Of a stretch of DNA of 64,000 nt, positions 16,468-25,978 are shown piece by piece. Positions within the stretch are counted from its first letter, which is position 1. The number at the start of each line of letters is the position of its first letter. The notes below the pieces were generated by a model. It had not been told where the DNA came from and ran no database searches. It was given only the letters and a program-made list of their open reading frames with translations. The stretch lies in assembly GCA_963664465.2 (NCBI GenBank), contig CAXXSU010000009.1, forward strand, positions 1 to 64,000, read 5' to 3'. Source of the stretch: CAVOAK01 sp963664465. Its GTDB lineage: Bacteria > Pseudomonadota > Alphaproteobacteria > UBA8366 > CAVOAK01. The translations under genes and the position numbers were made by a program.

Positions 16468-17064
16468 ATGATCCACAGGCGTTACCTCACGCTGCTTTTG
16501 ATTTTCATCGCGGCGTTGGGAGGATGTTATTTCCCGTCCGATTACGAGGCAGACCTGAGTATCGAGGCAGACGGGAAATACGCGTTTCGCTATGTCGGCG
16601 AGTTGTCTTACCTACCGTTGCTGCAAAAACTTTCCGATGAGGACGTTTCGGCTGAGGAGATTCAGGTGCTGGTGGAGGCGGCGCGTGAGGATCTCGCCCG
16701 CGACAAATCGTTCCAGGAAATCACCTTTGTTCGGGGCGCAAAGTTCCGTGTGCGCTACGAGCGACAGGGCGATATCCTTGATGAGAAGTCCTTCAACTTC
16801 GTGCGCTTCAACTCGCGCTTCTTTTCAATGCACCGGCTCGAGGACGGTACGGTGAAGATCGTGGGCAACCGACCGCCGCAGAGTTACGTTCCCCAACTCA
16901 ACAAGATGGGGCTTCGCCCAAACGGCATTTTCCGGGTTTGGACGAGCGCCAACGCGGTTGATAACAATGCGGATGCTGTCGAAGGTGAGGCGAAGCGGGT
17001 CTACGCATGGATCCTTGCGGATTTGACGCAGCAGCCACCTTATCTGGTCTTGCAAATCCCCTAA
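16468..17064 (+). CDS. Hypothetical lipoprotein
   Basis: 198 residues from the ATG at 16468 (MIHRRYLTLLLIFIAALGGC). The signal peptide ends in a lipobox with Cys20, so the mature protein should be lipid-anchored. The mature part starts YFPSDYEADLSIEADGKYAF, reminiscent of small alphaproteobacterial envelope lipoproteins with an immunoglobulin-like or beta-sandwich start, then a helical acidic segment (EDVSAEEIQVLVEAAREDLA) and a C-terminal mixed region. I do not recognise a functional family. It follows the nitrile hydratase-like genes by 59 bp on the same strand and could be cotranscribed, but nothing shows a functional link. Confidence 0.7.
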   Translation: MIHRRYLTLLLIFIAALGGCYFPSDYEADLSIEADGKYAFRYVGELSYLPLLQKLSDEDVSAEEIQVLVEAAREDLARDKSFQEITFVRGAKFRVRYERQGDILDEKSFNFVRFNSRFFSMHRLEDGTVKIVGNRPPQSYVPQLNKMGLRPNGIFRVWTSANAVDNNADAVEGEAKRVYAWILADLTQQPPYLVLQIP

Positions 17065-17144
17065 CGGGGTTTGCCGCCTCCCCTGGTTGTGGCCCAGCTA
17101 GAACCGAGGCCACAGGCCGGCTTGCGGGTCCGCTTTGTCTTCGC

Positions 17145-17443
17145 TTATTGATTCGCCACAGCGAGTGCCGTGCGTTCTGCGAACCAGGCATAGAGATGTC
17201 CACACAGGCCGCCGAGGACAATCCAAATCAGGGCGGCGGTTACCAGCGATGCGACGGCGAACTGGGCAGCAAGCTCTGCTGGCACAACGCTTGTCGATGT
17301 TGCAGGGTGGGGGCGCCGATAATGTGCGGTAGCGCGATCAGCACAGCGCCGGCAAGCCGTGCCCAAAGTTGCCGTTGCAGGACCGCCAAGCCCAGGCCGC
17401 TGCGGGTTGCAATACCGTAACCAAGTGACTGACTGCGTGACAT
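17145..17443 (-). pseudogene. cbtBA remnant: cobalt transporter CbtA C-terminus fused to a new start by deletion
   Basis: From an ATG at 17443 with GGAAGGTGA just upstream, the frame reads MSRSQSLGYGIATRSGLG then LWARLAGAVLIALPHIIGAP, the penultimate helix region of CbtA. A frame change at the C-run near 17310 leads to PAELAAQFAVASLVTAALIW and LGGLCGHLYAWFAERTALAV, the last CbtA helix, stopping at 17145. CbtB (about 60 residues) and most of CbtA (usually above 200 residues) are missing, so the start appears joined to the CbtA tail by an internal deletion. The two TM-containing fragments are collinear. It sits directly downstream of a cobalamin riboswitch, the normal control element of cbtBA. 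Confidence 0.72.
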
Positions 17444-17489
17444 TTCACCTTCCGTGCCCGTCATGCAACATGTTGCTCCCTCGCTACAC

Positions 17490-17685
17490 CGCATTTGATG
17501 GCGCACAAGGGCGGTGGCAGGTCTCCTGGCTTGCGGACCTAAACTACTGTCCAGACCTTCCCAGGGGGTCGTCCCGGTGCCGCGATGGACAGTCGTTTCC
17601 GCTCACAGTTGCGGGGGCAGTCGCGGAATGGGCCAAGCCACTTTAATCTATTGCACTTTTAGCTAGGCTGCACCGCGATCCCACT
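17490..17685 (-). promoter_or_regulatory. Cobalamin riboswitch
   Basis: On the minus strand the conserved blocks occur in order: CGCGGTGCAGCC near 17680, CTGCCCCCGCAACTGTGA near 17617-17600, CGGCACCGGGA and CTGGGAAGGTC in the central part, and the B12-box AAGCCAGGAGACCTGCCA ending near 17515. Order and spacing match the adenosylcobalamin class. It lies 50-240 bases upstream of the cbtBA remnant on the same strand. In intact genomes B12 binding lowers expression of cobalt transport genes. Confidence 0.9.
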
Positions 17686-17791
17686 TGATCTCAAACCGAG
17701 AAAACCACCGTCGCGGGCAAGCATGCGGGCCGTGTAAGCCATGGTCAACGGTCAACCGTGCTGCCGTTATTCGTCCTACGCGGCGGACAGG

Positions 17792-18430
17792 TTAAGAGGC
17801 TTGGTCGAGGTATGCGCCAATGGTTTGCGCCATGCGCGACGGGTCGGTGCCGTGCGAAAACATTGTCAGAAATTTCCCATCGCGTCCCATCAGATAAACG
17901 AACGATGAGTGGTCCATCAGGTATTCCGTGGCTTGAGGATCGTCGACCTTGGCATAAAAGACCCTATAAACGTCTGCGGCCCGCTTGATTTGCTCGGACG
18001 TGCCCGTGAGGCCGACCAGTCGCGGGTGAAAATGTGCAACATATTGTGAGATATACTCGACCGTATCCCGTTCGGGGTCGATGGTGATGAAAAGGGGCCG
18101 CACGGATACCGCTTTGTCGCCGAGTTCGTCGAGCGCAGTTGCCAAATTCTGCAGTTCGGTTGGGCAAATGTCCGGGCAGAAGGTGTAGCCGAATACCACG
18201 AGAAGAAATTCGCCGCGATAATCGGCATCGGTAACCGCCTTCCCGGAGTGATCGACGAGCTCGAAGGGACCGCCCACCTCGACCAGCGGCTGAAATCCGG
18301 CGAGACCGTCTTGACTGGGGGCTACCGCTACCTGAGTCAATTGGTACCAGGCAATTATCGCAGCCGTCGCAATCGCCGCAAGGGCGGCGAGTATTGCGCT
18401 GATCATGGCGGGCGAAAGTGGTGGTCGCAT
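17792..18430 (-). CDS. SCO1/SenC family copper chaperone
   Basis: 212 residues from the ATG at 18430; the longer upstream frame has no family similarity. An N-terminal anchor (MISAILAALAAIATAAIIAW) precedes a thioredoxin-like periplasmic domain. The copper ligands are CPDIC in VFGYTFCPDICPTELQ and a later His in LMDHSSFVYLMG, the standard SCO1 set. LFITIDPERDTVEYISQY and LVGLTGTSEQIKRAADVYRV are family blocks. SCO1 proteins deliver copper to the Cu-A site of cytochrome c oxidase or reduce its cysteines. No oxidase genes are in the window. The gene is divergent from chvI. Confidence 0.92.
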   Translation of the reverse strand: MRPPLSPAMISAILAALAAIATAAIIAWYQLTQVAVAPSQDGLAGFQPLVEVGGPFELVDHSGKAVTDADYRGEFLLVVFGYTFCPDICPTELQNLATALDELGDKAVSVRPLFITIDPERDTVEYISQYVAHFHPRLVGLTGTSEQIKRAADVYRVFYAKVDDPQATEYLMDHSSFVYLMGRDGKFLTMFSHGTDPSRMAQTIGAYLDQAS

Positions 18431-18718
18431 TGGAGGTGTAGGTATCGCTCGGCGTGGTGGGTCGATACGAGGGACTTGATATAGAGTGTTGCGGACGTAT
18501 TTCGAGTGGACAAATCGACGCATAATGCCGAACGGATCAAATTGTGTTGCGGCAAGGCGGTATTGCAGCGGGGCGGCGTTGCGAGAGCCCTTACAAGCGA
18601 GGAAGAAACAACCACGCATTTCAATCCGCATCCGGTCTTTGCCTAATTGCTGCCACATGTGGGCGCGATTTTGGCGCACGGCGGCTAGCTGCTAAACTTT
18701 TAAGAGGAGGTCCGAGCC

Positions 18719-19417
18719 ATGCTACAGACAATCGCCCTTGTCGATGATGACCGAAATATTCTCACATCGGTGGCGATGACGCTGGAGTCCGAGGGCTACC
18801 AAGTGCGGACCTATATCGACGGCGAAGACGCGCTGCGCGGCATGTCTCAGCAACCGGTCGACCTGGCAATCCTCGACATCAAGATGCCGCGCATGGACGG
18901 TATGGAGCTCCTGCAGCGTCTCCGCCGGACCAGCAGCGTTCCGGTGATCTTTCTCACCTCAAAAGACGATGAAATCGATGAGATGCTCGGGCTCAGAATG
19001 GGTGCCGACGATTACATTACAAAACCGTTCTCGCAGCGTTTGCTGATCGAACGGATTCGCTCGCTTCTGCGTCGCGTGGAGCTGCAGGAGAGCGGTGCGG
19101 CTGCTGACGGCGACGGTGTGTTGGTGCGCGGTGACCTCGTTCTCGATGCGGACCGGCACCTGTGTACCTGGAAGGCCCAGCACATTTCACTGACGGTGAC
19201 CGAATTCCTGCTTCTTAAGGCCTTGGCCCAGCGTCCGGGTCATGTGAAGTCGCGCGACCAGCTTATGGATGCCGCCTATGGCGAAAGCATATATGTGGAT
19301 GACCGGACAATCGACAGCCATATCAAGCGTTTGAGAAAAAAATTCCGGCAGGTCGAGCCGGAGTTTGCACAGGTCGAGACACTATACGGCGTCGGCTATC
19401 GCTATCGCGACAGTTGA
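18719..19417 (+). CDS. chvI: ChvI-type response regulator (OmpR family)
   Basis: 232 residues, start with AAGAGGAGG ten bases upstream. The receiver domain has the acidic pocket IALVDDDRNI, the phospho-acceptor Asp in LAILDIKMPRMDGMELL, and Lys in DYITKPFSQ. The C-terminal winged helix has KALAQRPGHVKSRDQLMDA and DDRTIDSHIKRLRKKF, typical of OmpR/PhoB. The neighbour is a ChvG-like kinase overlapping in the usual order. In alphaproteobacteria ChvG-ChvI responds to acid and cell-envelope stress and controls envelope, motility and symbiosis genes; the exact regulon here is unknown. Unlike many relatives, no pckA lies upstream. Confidence 0.92.
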   Translation: MLQTIALVDDDRNILTSVAMTLESEGYQVRTYIDGEDALRGMSQQPVDLAILDIKMPRMDGMELLQRLRRTSSVPVIFLTSKDDEIDEMLGLRMGADDYITKPFSQRLLIERIRSLLRRVELQESGAAADGDGVLVRGDLVLDADRHLCTWKAQHISLTVTEFLLLKALAQRPGHVKSRDQLMDAAYGESIYVDDRTIDSHIKRLRKKFRQVEPEFAQVETLYGVGYRYRDS

Positions 19418-19422
19418 GAGGA

Positions 19423-21051
19423 ATGTCTGAGCGCAAATCCATCCGCGATTTGAATGTGCCGTTGCGGCGCAAGCGCATATCGCCGCTCACGCGCAGGATT
19501 CTCGCAATCAATATATTGGCGTTGGCGATCCCAATCGGTGGACTGCTTTATCTTGGTCCATATCGGGATGGTCTAATCATCTCGGAACTGGAAGCGCTGC
19601 AAATCGAGAGTGGGATCTTCGCCGGTGCCGTTGGCGAAAGTGCGATCGAGAGCGTGGCGCCCGGGTACCAAGCGCTCAATCTGGTCCCGGCCCGCGATAT
19701 GATTCGGCGGTTGAGCGCTACAACTCGGGTGCGGGCACGGCTATTCGTTGCTCGCGGTGCGTTGGTCGCAGACAGTCGGCTGCTTTTGGGCAGCGGCGGA
19801 ATCGTGCGGGTACAGGACTTGCCCCCGCCGGATAACTCAAACACGGTGTTCGATCCTGTGATCGATGCATTGGATTGGATCGCCGGCCAATTTCCGCGAC
19901 ACGATCCATACGAGCTTTATCAAGAGCCGAACGCGCAAAATGCATCGGTCTACGACGAAGTCAAACGCGCATTGGATGGCGAAGCAAGCGGCCGGGTTCG
20001 TATCGATGGCAAAGGTGGACTGGTCTTGTCTTACTCTCAGCCTGTGCAACGCTATCGTCAGGTGCTTGCCTCGGTAATGCTGTCCAAGGACGGCACGGAA
20101 ATCGAGGCCACGGTCCGCAATGTCCGCCTCACCATATTGCAGATTTTTGCTGGCGCCTTGGTTATCACCGTCCTTTTGTCGTTCTATCTCGCCGGCACGA
20201 TTGTCAGACCGGTGCGGATGTTGGCGGCGGCTGCGGAACGCGTGCGCCATGGACTGGGCCGCGAAAGTCAACAGATTCCCGATTTGACCAAACGCGGCGA
20301 TGAAATTGGCGAATTGTCGGCGGTGTTGCGAGAAATGACCGATGCGCTTCATGCACGTATGGATGCGATCGAGAAGTTTGCGGCCGATGTCAGCCACGAG
20401 ATCAAGAACCCTCTGACGTCATTGCGCAGCGCCGTCGAGACCGCTGCGCGAGTGCAAGACCCCGGTCAGCAGCGCAAGCTTATGAGTATTATCGTCGAAG
20501 ACGTAGAGCGTCTCGATCGTCTGATCAGCGATATTTCGAATGCGTCTAGACTGGATGCGGAATTGAGCCGAGCCGAGCTGGAGCTGGTCGACGTTGCGGA
20601 GATGCTCGACATATTGTCGAATCTCCCCAATTCGGCTGACAACGCGCGCACTCCGGCGACGGTTGAACTTACGAGCGACCGGGAGCTTCAAGTCAGCGCC
20701 AACGGCGACCGCCTCATGCAAGTATTTCGCAATCTCATAGATAACGCCACAAGCTTCTCACCACCCGATGGCAAGATCCTCCTCAAAGGCACCCGCAACG
20801 GCAAATTCATTGAGGTTGCCGTTGAGGATCAGGGCCCTGGCGTACCGGAGGGCAAACTTGATGAGGTCTTTGACCGATTCTACACGGAGCGACCGCGGGG
20901 CGAGAAATTTGGCACTCATTCTGGTCTCGGACTCTCCATTTCAAAGCAGATCATTGAAGCGCATGGCGGTACGATCCACGCGGAAAATCGCTATGACGAC
21001 GATGGTGCCGTAGACGGCGCGCGTTTTGTCGTGCGCTTGCCTGCGGTTTGA
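19423..21051 (+). CDS. chvG: ChvG-type sensor histidine kinase
   Basis: 542 residues from the ATG at 19423, preceded by GAGAGG; it starts 5 bases after the chvI stop. TM1 is ILAINILALAIPIGGLLYLG; a periplasmic sensor of about 200 residues follows; TM2 is ILQIFAGALVITVLLSFYLA. A HAMP region (VRPVRMLAAAAERV), the dimerisation/phospho-acceptor H-box FAADVSHEIKNPLTSLRSA, N-box FRNLIDNATSFS, and ATP-binding VEDQGPGVPE and GLGLSISKQIIEAHGG are complete. The periplasmic domain is the part that binds the ExoR-like inhibitor in rhizobia; no exoR is seen here. Confidence 0.93.
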   Translation: MSERKSIRDLNVPLRRKRISPLTRRILAINILALAIPIGGLLYLGPYRDGLIISELEALQIESGIFAGAVGESAIESVAPGYQALNLVPARDMIRRLSATTRVRARLFVARGALVADSRLLLGSGGIVRVQDLPPPDNSNTVFDPVIDALDWIAGQFPRHDPYELYQEPNAQNASVYDEVKRALDGEASGRVRIDGKGGLVLSYSQPVQRYRQVLASVMLSKDGTEIEATVRNVRLTILQIFAGALVITVLLSFYLAGTIVRPVRMLAAAAERVRHGLGRESQQIPDLTKRGDEIGELSAVLREMTDALHARMDAIEKFAADVSHEIKNPLTSLRSAVETAARVQDPGQQRKLMSIIVEDVERLDRLISDISNASRLDAELSRAELELVDVAEMLDILSNLPNSADNARTPATVELTSDRELQVSANGDRLMQVFRNLIDNATSFSPPDGKILLKGTRNGKFIEVAVEDQGPGVPEGKLDEVFDRFYTERPRGEKFGTHSGLGLSISKQIIEAHGGTIHAENRYDDDGAVDGARFVVRLPAV

Positions 21052-21158
21052 TATCGATGGTGGCGACCGCTGAGAAATCCATTCAATCCCCTCGCCCCGA
21101 GCGACCCCACCCAAGGCAAGAGCCTGGAAGTTGGGCCGGACTTCGAAACTGACCGAAA

Positions 21159-22067
21159 ATGGCAGACCGGAGGGACGACGGAAACATGCCGCAGGGTCGG
21201 GCTATTCTCGTGACTGGCATGTCCGGCGCTGGCCGGTCGTCTGCTCTAAAAGTTTTGGAAGATCTCGGTTACGAGGCGGTTGATAACCTTCCACTCTCGC
21301 TTTTTGCGGGCCTTGTGCGGTCCGGCGATCTGTTTGGCCGCCGTCCGATTGCCATCGGCGTCGATATCCGGACGCGGGATTTCGGTGTTGAGCCGGTTCT
21401 AGAAGAGCTCGACAAGCTGATTGACGAGGAGGAGCTGCAAGGCCAGGTGCTTTTCCTCGATTGCGAGGACGAGACACTGGTTCGACGATATACCGAAACC
21501 CGGCGGCGTCACCCCTTGGGCGCCGATAGACCGTTGCCGGATGTAATTCGGCTTGAGCGGCGGCTGCTTGCAAAATTACGCGACCGCGCAGACGTTCTGA
21601 TCGACACGACTGACAAGAGTACGGCTGAATTGAGAGAACAATTGGCCGCACAGTTTGCGCTCGGCGACGCTGGACGGCTGGCGCTCTTTGTTTTGTCTTT
21701 CTCCTATCGATCCGGGATTCCGCGCGAAGCGGACCTGGTGTTCGACGTGCGCTTTCTCGTCAATTCCCACTACGATGGAGACCTGCGGCCGCTCACGGGC
21801 CGTGATGGGGGCGTCGGCACAATGATTGCCGTTGATCCGGACTTCGAGCCCTTTTTTGCCGACCTCACCAAAATGTTGAAACGGCTGCTTCCGCGCTATG
21901 AGCGCGAAGGCAAGAGCTATTTGACAATTGCCGTCGGTTGTACTGGTGGACGACATCGCTCCGTCTACGTGGCTGAGCGGCTCGGGCAGTGGCTTGATGC
22001 GATAGGCCGGGAGTTTCATCTGCATCACCGTGATCTCGAGAGTGATGCCGGACGAGACATGATTTAG
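21159..22067 (+). CDS. rapZ: RapZ family nucleotide-binding protein / RNase adapter
   Basis: 302 residues. A P-loop GMSGAGRSS lies near residue 20, FLDCEDETLVRRYTETRRRHPL is the conserved ATPase block, and the C-terminal domain has LVFDVRFLVNSHYDGDLRPL and IAVGCTGGRHRSVYVAERLG, the signature of RapZ/YvcJ proteins. An ATG at 21186 is an alternative start nearer the P-loop. In gamma-proteobacteria RapZ senses glucosamine-6-phosphate and controls small-RNA decay; in alphaproteobacteria the role is less clear. It normally sits between hprK and PTS genes, but here both flanking PTS genes are missing. Confidence 0.92.
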   Translation: MADRRDDGNMPQGRAILVTGMSGAGRSSALKVLEDLGYEAVDNLPLSLFAGLVRSGDLFGRRPIAIGVDIRTRDFGVEPVLEELDKLIDEEELQGQVLFLDCEDETLVRRYTETRRRHPLGADRPLPDVIRLERRLLAKLRDRADVLIDTTDKSTAELREQLAAQFALGDAGRLALFVLSFSYRSGIPREADLVFDVRFLVNSHYDGDLRPLTGRDGGVGTMIAVDPDFEPFFADLTKMLKRLLPRYEREGKSYLTIAVGCTGGRHRSVYVAERLGQWLDAIGREFHLHHRDLESDAGRDMI

Positions 22068-22370
22068 ACCGCCGTCCCGATCATCGAGTATTGCTTGCGA
22101 CACTACTTCGGTTCTGCTTCAACGCAGAGCGACGCCTCGCACAGCCACATAAGGAACTATTGCGCCGCCATGTACCCGATTGCTGGAGTGCGGATACAAT
22201 ATTATATAAAGAAATCCTTATATTTCCCTTGCAGGCGAATCAGGAGCTGATATAGCATCGCCGACACGCACGATTTGCCTTTATTGCAACGCCAAATTTG
22301 AAGACTGCGGGCAACGTTCGCCGGTTATGGGCGAAGCCTGCAGGATCGAATCGTAATAGGAGATAACGGT
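22068..22370 (+). other. rapZ-ahcY intergenic region
   Basis: About 300 bp without a gene. PTS EIIA-man and HPr genes that commonly follow rapZ in alphaproteobacteria are absent. The AT-rich part near 22190-22230 holds an imperfect 20-bp palindrome (separate entry). I could not match a SAH or SAM riboswitch to the leader of ahcY. TAATAGGAGATAACGGT before the ahcY ATG supplies the ribosome-binding site. Confidence 0.5.
22204..22223. promoter_or_regulatory. Palindromic operator candidate upstream of ahcY
   Basis: ATATAAAGAA/ATCCTTATAT forms an imperfect 10+10 palindrome (eight of ten positions match) 148 bases before ahcY. Palindromes of the form ATATAAAGA...TCTTTATAT are a plausible site for an ArsR-type SAH-responsive regulator (SahR); this assignment is inference. 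Confidence 0.4.
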
Positions 22371-23666
<1,296 letters not shown>

Positions 23667-23752
23667 AAATTTCGGCCGACCGCTCCACTATCGCTAGTCT
23701 ATTATCCTGCCGAGCCTTGCCGTGCCGGCCTACCGGCGGGTAAAATTTGGTC

Positions 23753-24259
23753 ATGGGCACTGACGCCGGCATCGACGCCGGCTCCGCGACGTTGCAGCGC
23801 TATGAACTGCCCCGCTTGGAGGCGACTCGCCTGTTCGCACGATGCCTTGCTCCTTTTCTTCGAGTGGGCGATTTGATTGCTCTCAAAGGTGAGCTAGGCG
23901 TTGGAAAAACGACCTTCGCGCGTGCCCTCATGCGGGAATTGGGGGTCGCCGATAGCGAAATTCCGAGCCCGACCTACACCCTGGCGCAAGGCTATCGGGG
24001 CGGAAATTTCGACATTTGGCATTTTGACCTGTATCGCCTGCGGTCCCCCGACGAAGCAATGGAGCTGGGTCTCGAGGAAGCGCGCTACGACAGTCTTGTG
24101 CTGATCGAGTGGCCCGAGCGTTTGGGGTCTACACTGGCGATGGACCGGCTCCAAATAGCCCTCGAATACGCCGTCGGCGAGGATGCACGTCGCGTCACAC
24201 TCGATGGCGCGAGCGCTTGGTCGGATCGACTTTCGGAATTGCAAGTCGATGGATCGTGA
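23753..24259 (+). CDS. tsaE: tRNA t6A synthesis ATPase TsaE
   Basis: 168 residues from the ATG at 23753. It has the Walker A GELGVGKTTFARALMRELG near residues 47-53, switch-like SPTYTLAQGY, FDLYRLRSPDEAMELGLEEA, and LIEWPERLG, all TsaE blocks. TsaE hydrolyses ATP within the TsaBDE complex that makes N6-threonylcarbamoyladenosine at position 37 of ANN-decoding tRNAs. The gene overlaps amgK by 11 bases and heads a run of genes tsaE-amgK-murU-addB-addA whose coding regions all overlap, implying one operon. Confidence 0.93.
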   Translation: MGTDAGIDAGSATLQRYELPRLEATRLFARCLAPFLRVGDLIALKGELGVGKTTFARALMRELGVADSEIPSPTYTLAQGYRGGNFDIWHFDLYRLRSPDEAMELGLEEARYDSLVLIEWPERLGSTLAMDRLQIALEYAVGEDARRVTLDGASAWSDRLSELQVDGS

Positions 24260-25256
24260 CCAACTGATTCTGCAGTTCCTAGAGACTGCAGGCTGGGCTG
24301 ACGCCGAACGCTCGCCGCTTGCTGGCGACGCCTCGTTCCGGCGCTATGAGCGCTTGCGCGGTGAAACGGCTAGCGCGGTTTTGATGGATGCGCCGCCTCC
24401 GGAGGAAGACATCCGGCCCTTTCTGCAGATCGCCACGTGTTTGTCGGATCTCGGATTTAGCGCACCTGACATCCTTGCTGCCGATGAGGCGAACGGGTTA
24501 GCTGTGATCGAAGACCTCGGCGATGAGTCCTATACCCGCGTGTTGGCGGCGGGAGGTGACGAGAAGGCGCTCTACACCCTTGCCCTCGATCTGTTGATCG
24601 ATTTGCACCAGCGGTTTCAGGGCGATCGATCGATCGCGGTCTATGATGATGCGCGGTTTCTCGCCGAGGTTGCTTTGTTCGTTGATTGGTATTTGCCCGC
24701 GATCCGCGGTGCCGAGACCAGCGCGTCGTCGCGCAACGAGTATTTGCAGCGCTGGCGCGAGCTCCTACCACTTGCACGTAATGTTCCAACGAGCCTCGTG
24801 CTGCGCGATTACCATGTCGACAATTTGATGCTGCTGAGGGATCGGCAGGGACTCAGGAGATGCGGCCTACTCGATTTTCAAGATGCCGTGGTCGGGCCAA
24901 TTACATACGATATAGTGTCGTTGCTGGAGGATGCCCGGCGTGATGTCTTGCCGCAACTTTCGGGGCGACTGATTGGCCGTTACCTCGACGCGACACCGAC
25001 GATCGACAGTGACAGCTTCCATGCCTCCTACGCCATCATGGGCGCGCAACGAAATATGAAGATCATCGGCATCTTCGCGCGGCTCGACCGCCGCGACTGC
25101 AAACCTCTCTATCTCCGTCATGTGCCGCGCGTCTGGCGCTGGCTGCACGGTGATCTTGCACATCCTGCCTTGGCATCGATCGGAGAATGGCTGGATCGCG
25201 AAGTTCCAGCCGCAGAACGCCTCCAACCGCCCGCGCTGACCGGGACAGCGCCGTGA
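24249..25256 (+). CDS. amgK: Cell-wall amino-sugar kinase (aminoglycoside phosphotransferase fold), AmgK-like
   Basis: 335 residues from the ATG at 24249 inside the tsaE 3' end. The phosphotransferase fold is clear: a nucleotide loop region DASFRRYERLRG, VIEDLGDESYTRVL, the catalytic LRDYHVDNLMLL (HxD..N pattern) and metal-binding LLDFQDAVVGPITYDIVSLL. AmgK phosphorylates N-acetylmuramate or GlcNAc at C1, bypassing de novo UDP-MurNAc synthesis in peptidoglycan recycling. The next gene, MurU-like, uses this product, which supports the assignment. The stop TGA overlaps the murU GTG start. Confidence 0.87.
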   Translation: MDRDQLILQFLETAGWADAERSPLAGDASFRRYERLRGETASAVLMDAPPPEEDIRPFLQIATCLSDLGFSAPDILAADEANGLAVIEDLGDESYTRVLAAGGDEKALYTLALDLLIDLHQRFQGDRSIAVYDDARFLAEVALFVDWYLPAIRGAETSASSRNEYLQRWRELLPLARNVPTSLVLRDYHVDNLMLLRDRQGLRRCGLLDFQDAVVGPITYDIVSLLEDARRDVLPQLSGRLIGRYLDATPTIDSDSFHASYAIMGAQRNMKIIGIFARLDRRDCKPLYLRHVPRVWRWLHGDLAHPALASIGEWLDREVPAAERLQPPALTGTAP

Positions 25257-25978
25257 CCGAGATTTCCCAAGCCATGATATTGGCAGCCGGCCGGGGCACA
25301 CGCATGCGACCGCTCACCGATACACGCCCCAAGCCGCTTGTCAGCCTGGCTGGGCGGGCGCTGATCGACCACGCTCTGGATCGGCTAGCGGCAGTCGGCG
25401 TGCGTCAGGTTGTCGTCAACGCGCACCATTTCGGCGACCAGCTCGAAGAGCATCTACGCAGCCGCCCCGACGTGAGTTTGTCATTTGAACCGGAGCTCTT
25501 GGAGACCGGCGGCGGCGTAAATCAGGCGCTTGGACATTTTGGAAATGACGCATTCCTAGTGTTGAACTGTGACGCGGTCTGGCTCGACGGTGCTGCGCCG
25601 GCATTGTCGCAGCTAATGGACGGCTGGAGGGATGCGGAAATGGATGCGCTGTTGCTGCTTTATCCGGTCAAGGAGGTCTCAACACACCGCGGTGATGGAG
25701 ACTACGATTTGGACGAAAAAGGCCGCGCACAACGACGGCAAGCCGGGCAGACGTCGCCATTCCTGTTTACCGGCCTTCAAATTCTCCATCCGCGTTTGTT
25801 CGAAGGTGCGCCCGTCGGACCGTATTCCCTCAACCTGCTTTACGACACGGCCGAGCAAGCGCGCCGACTGTGCGCCGTGGTTCACGACGGCCGGTGGTTC
25901 CATGTCGGCACACCAGACGAACTACGTTACGCCGAGCAGCAATTGTCGGCTGCGCCGGCCACTGCTATCTCGCCGTGA
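25253..25978 (+). CDS. murU: MurNAc-1-phosphate uridylyltransferase-type nucleotidyltransferase
   Basis: 241 residues from the GTG at 25253 (GTGA overlap with amgK). The nucleotidyltransferase signature AMILAAGRGTRMRPLTDTRP with PKPLVSLAGRALIDH lies at the N-terminus, followed by ETGGGVNQALGHFG, FLVLNCDAVWLDG (metal-binding Asp) and a C-terminal GRWFHVGTPDELRYAEQQL. It would convert the amgK product MurNAc-1-P and UTP to UDP-MurNAc. The amgK-murU order matches the characterised recycling pathway. It overlaps addB by 4 bases. Confidence 0.88.
   Translation: MTEISQAMILAAGRGTRMRPLTDTRPKPLVSLAGRALIDHALDRLAAVGVRQVVVNAHHFGDQLEEHLRSRPDVSLSFEPELLETGGGVNQALGHFGNDAFLVLNCDAVWLDGAAPALSQLMDGWRDAEMDALLLLYPVKEVSTHRGDGDYDLDEKGRAQRRQAGQTSPFLFTGLQILHPRLFEGAPVGPYSLNLLYDTAEQARRLCAVVHDGRWFHVGTPDELRYAEQQLSAAPATAISP

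Noticed and set aside
22240..22370. SAH or SAM riboswitch before ahcY
   Set aside because: I could not match the conserved core blocks of either class to the leader sequence.
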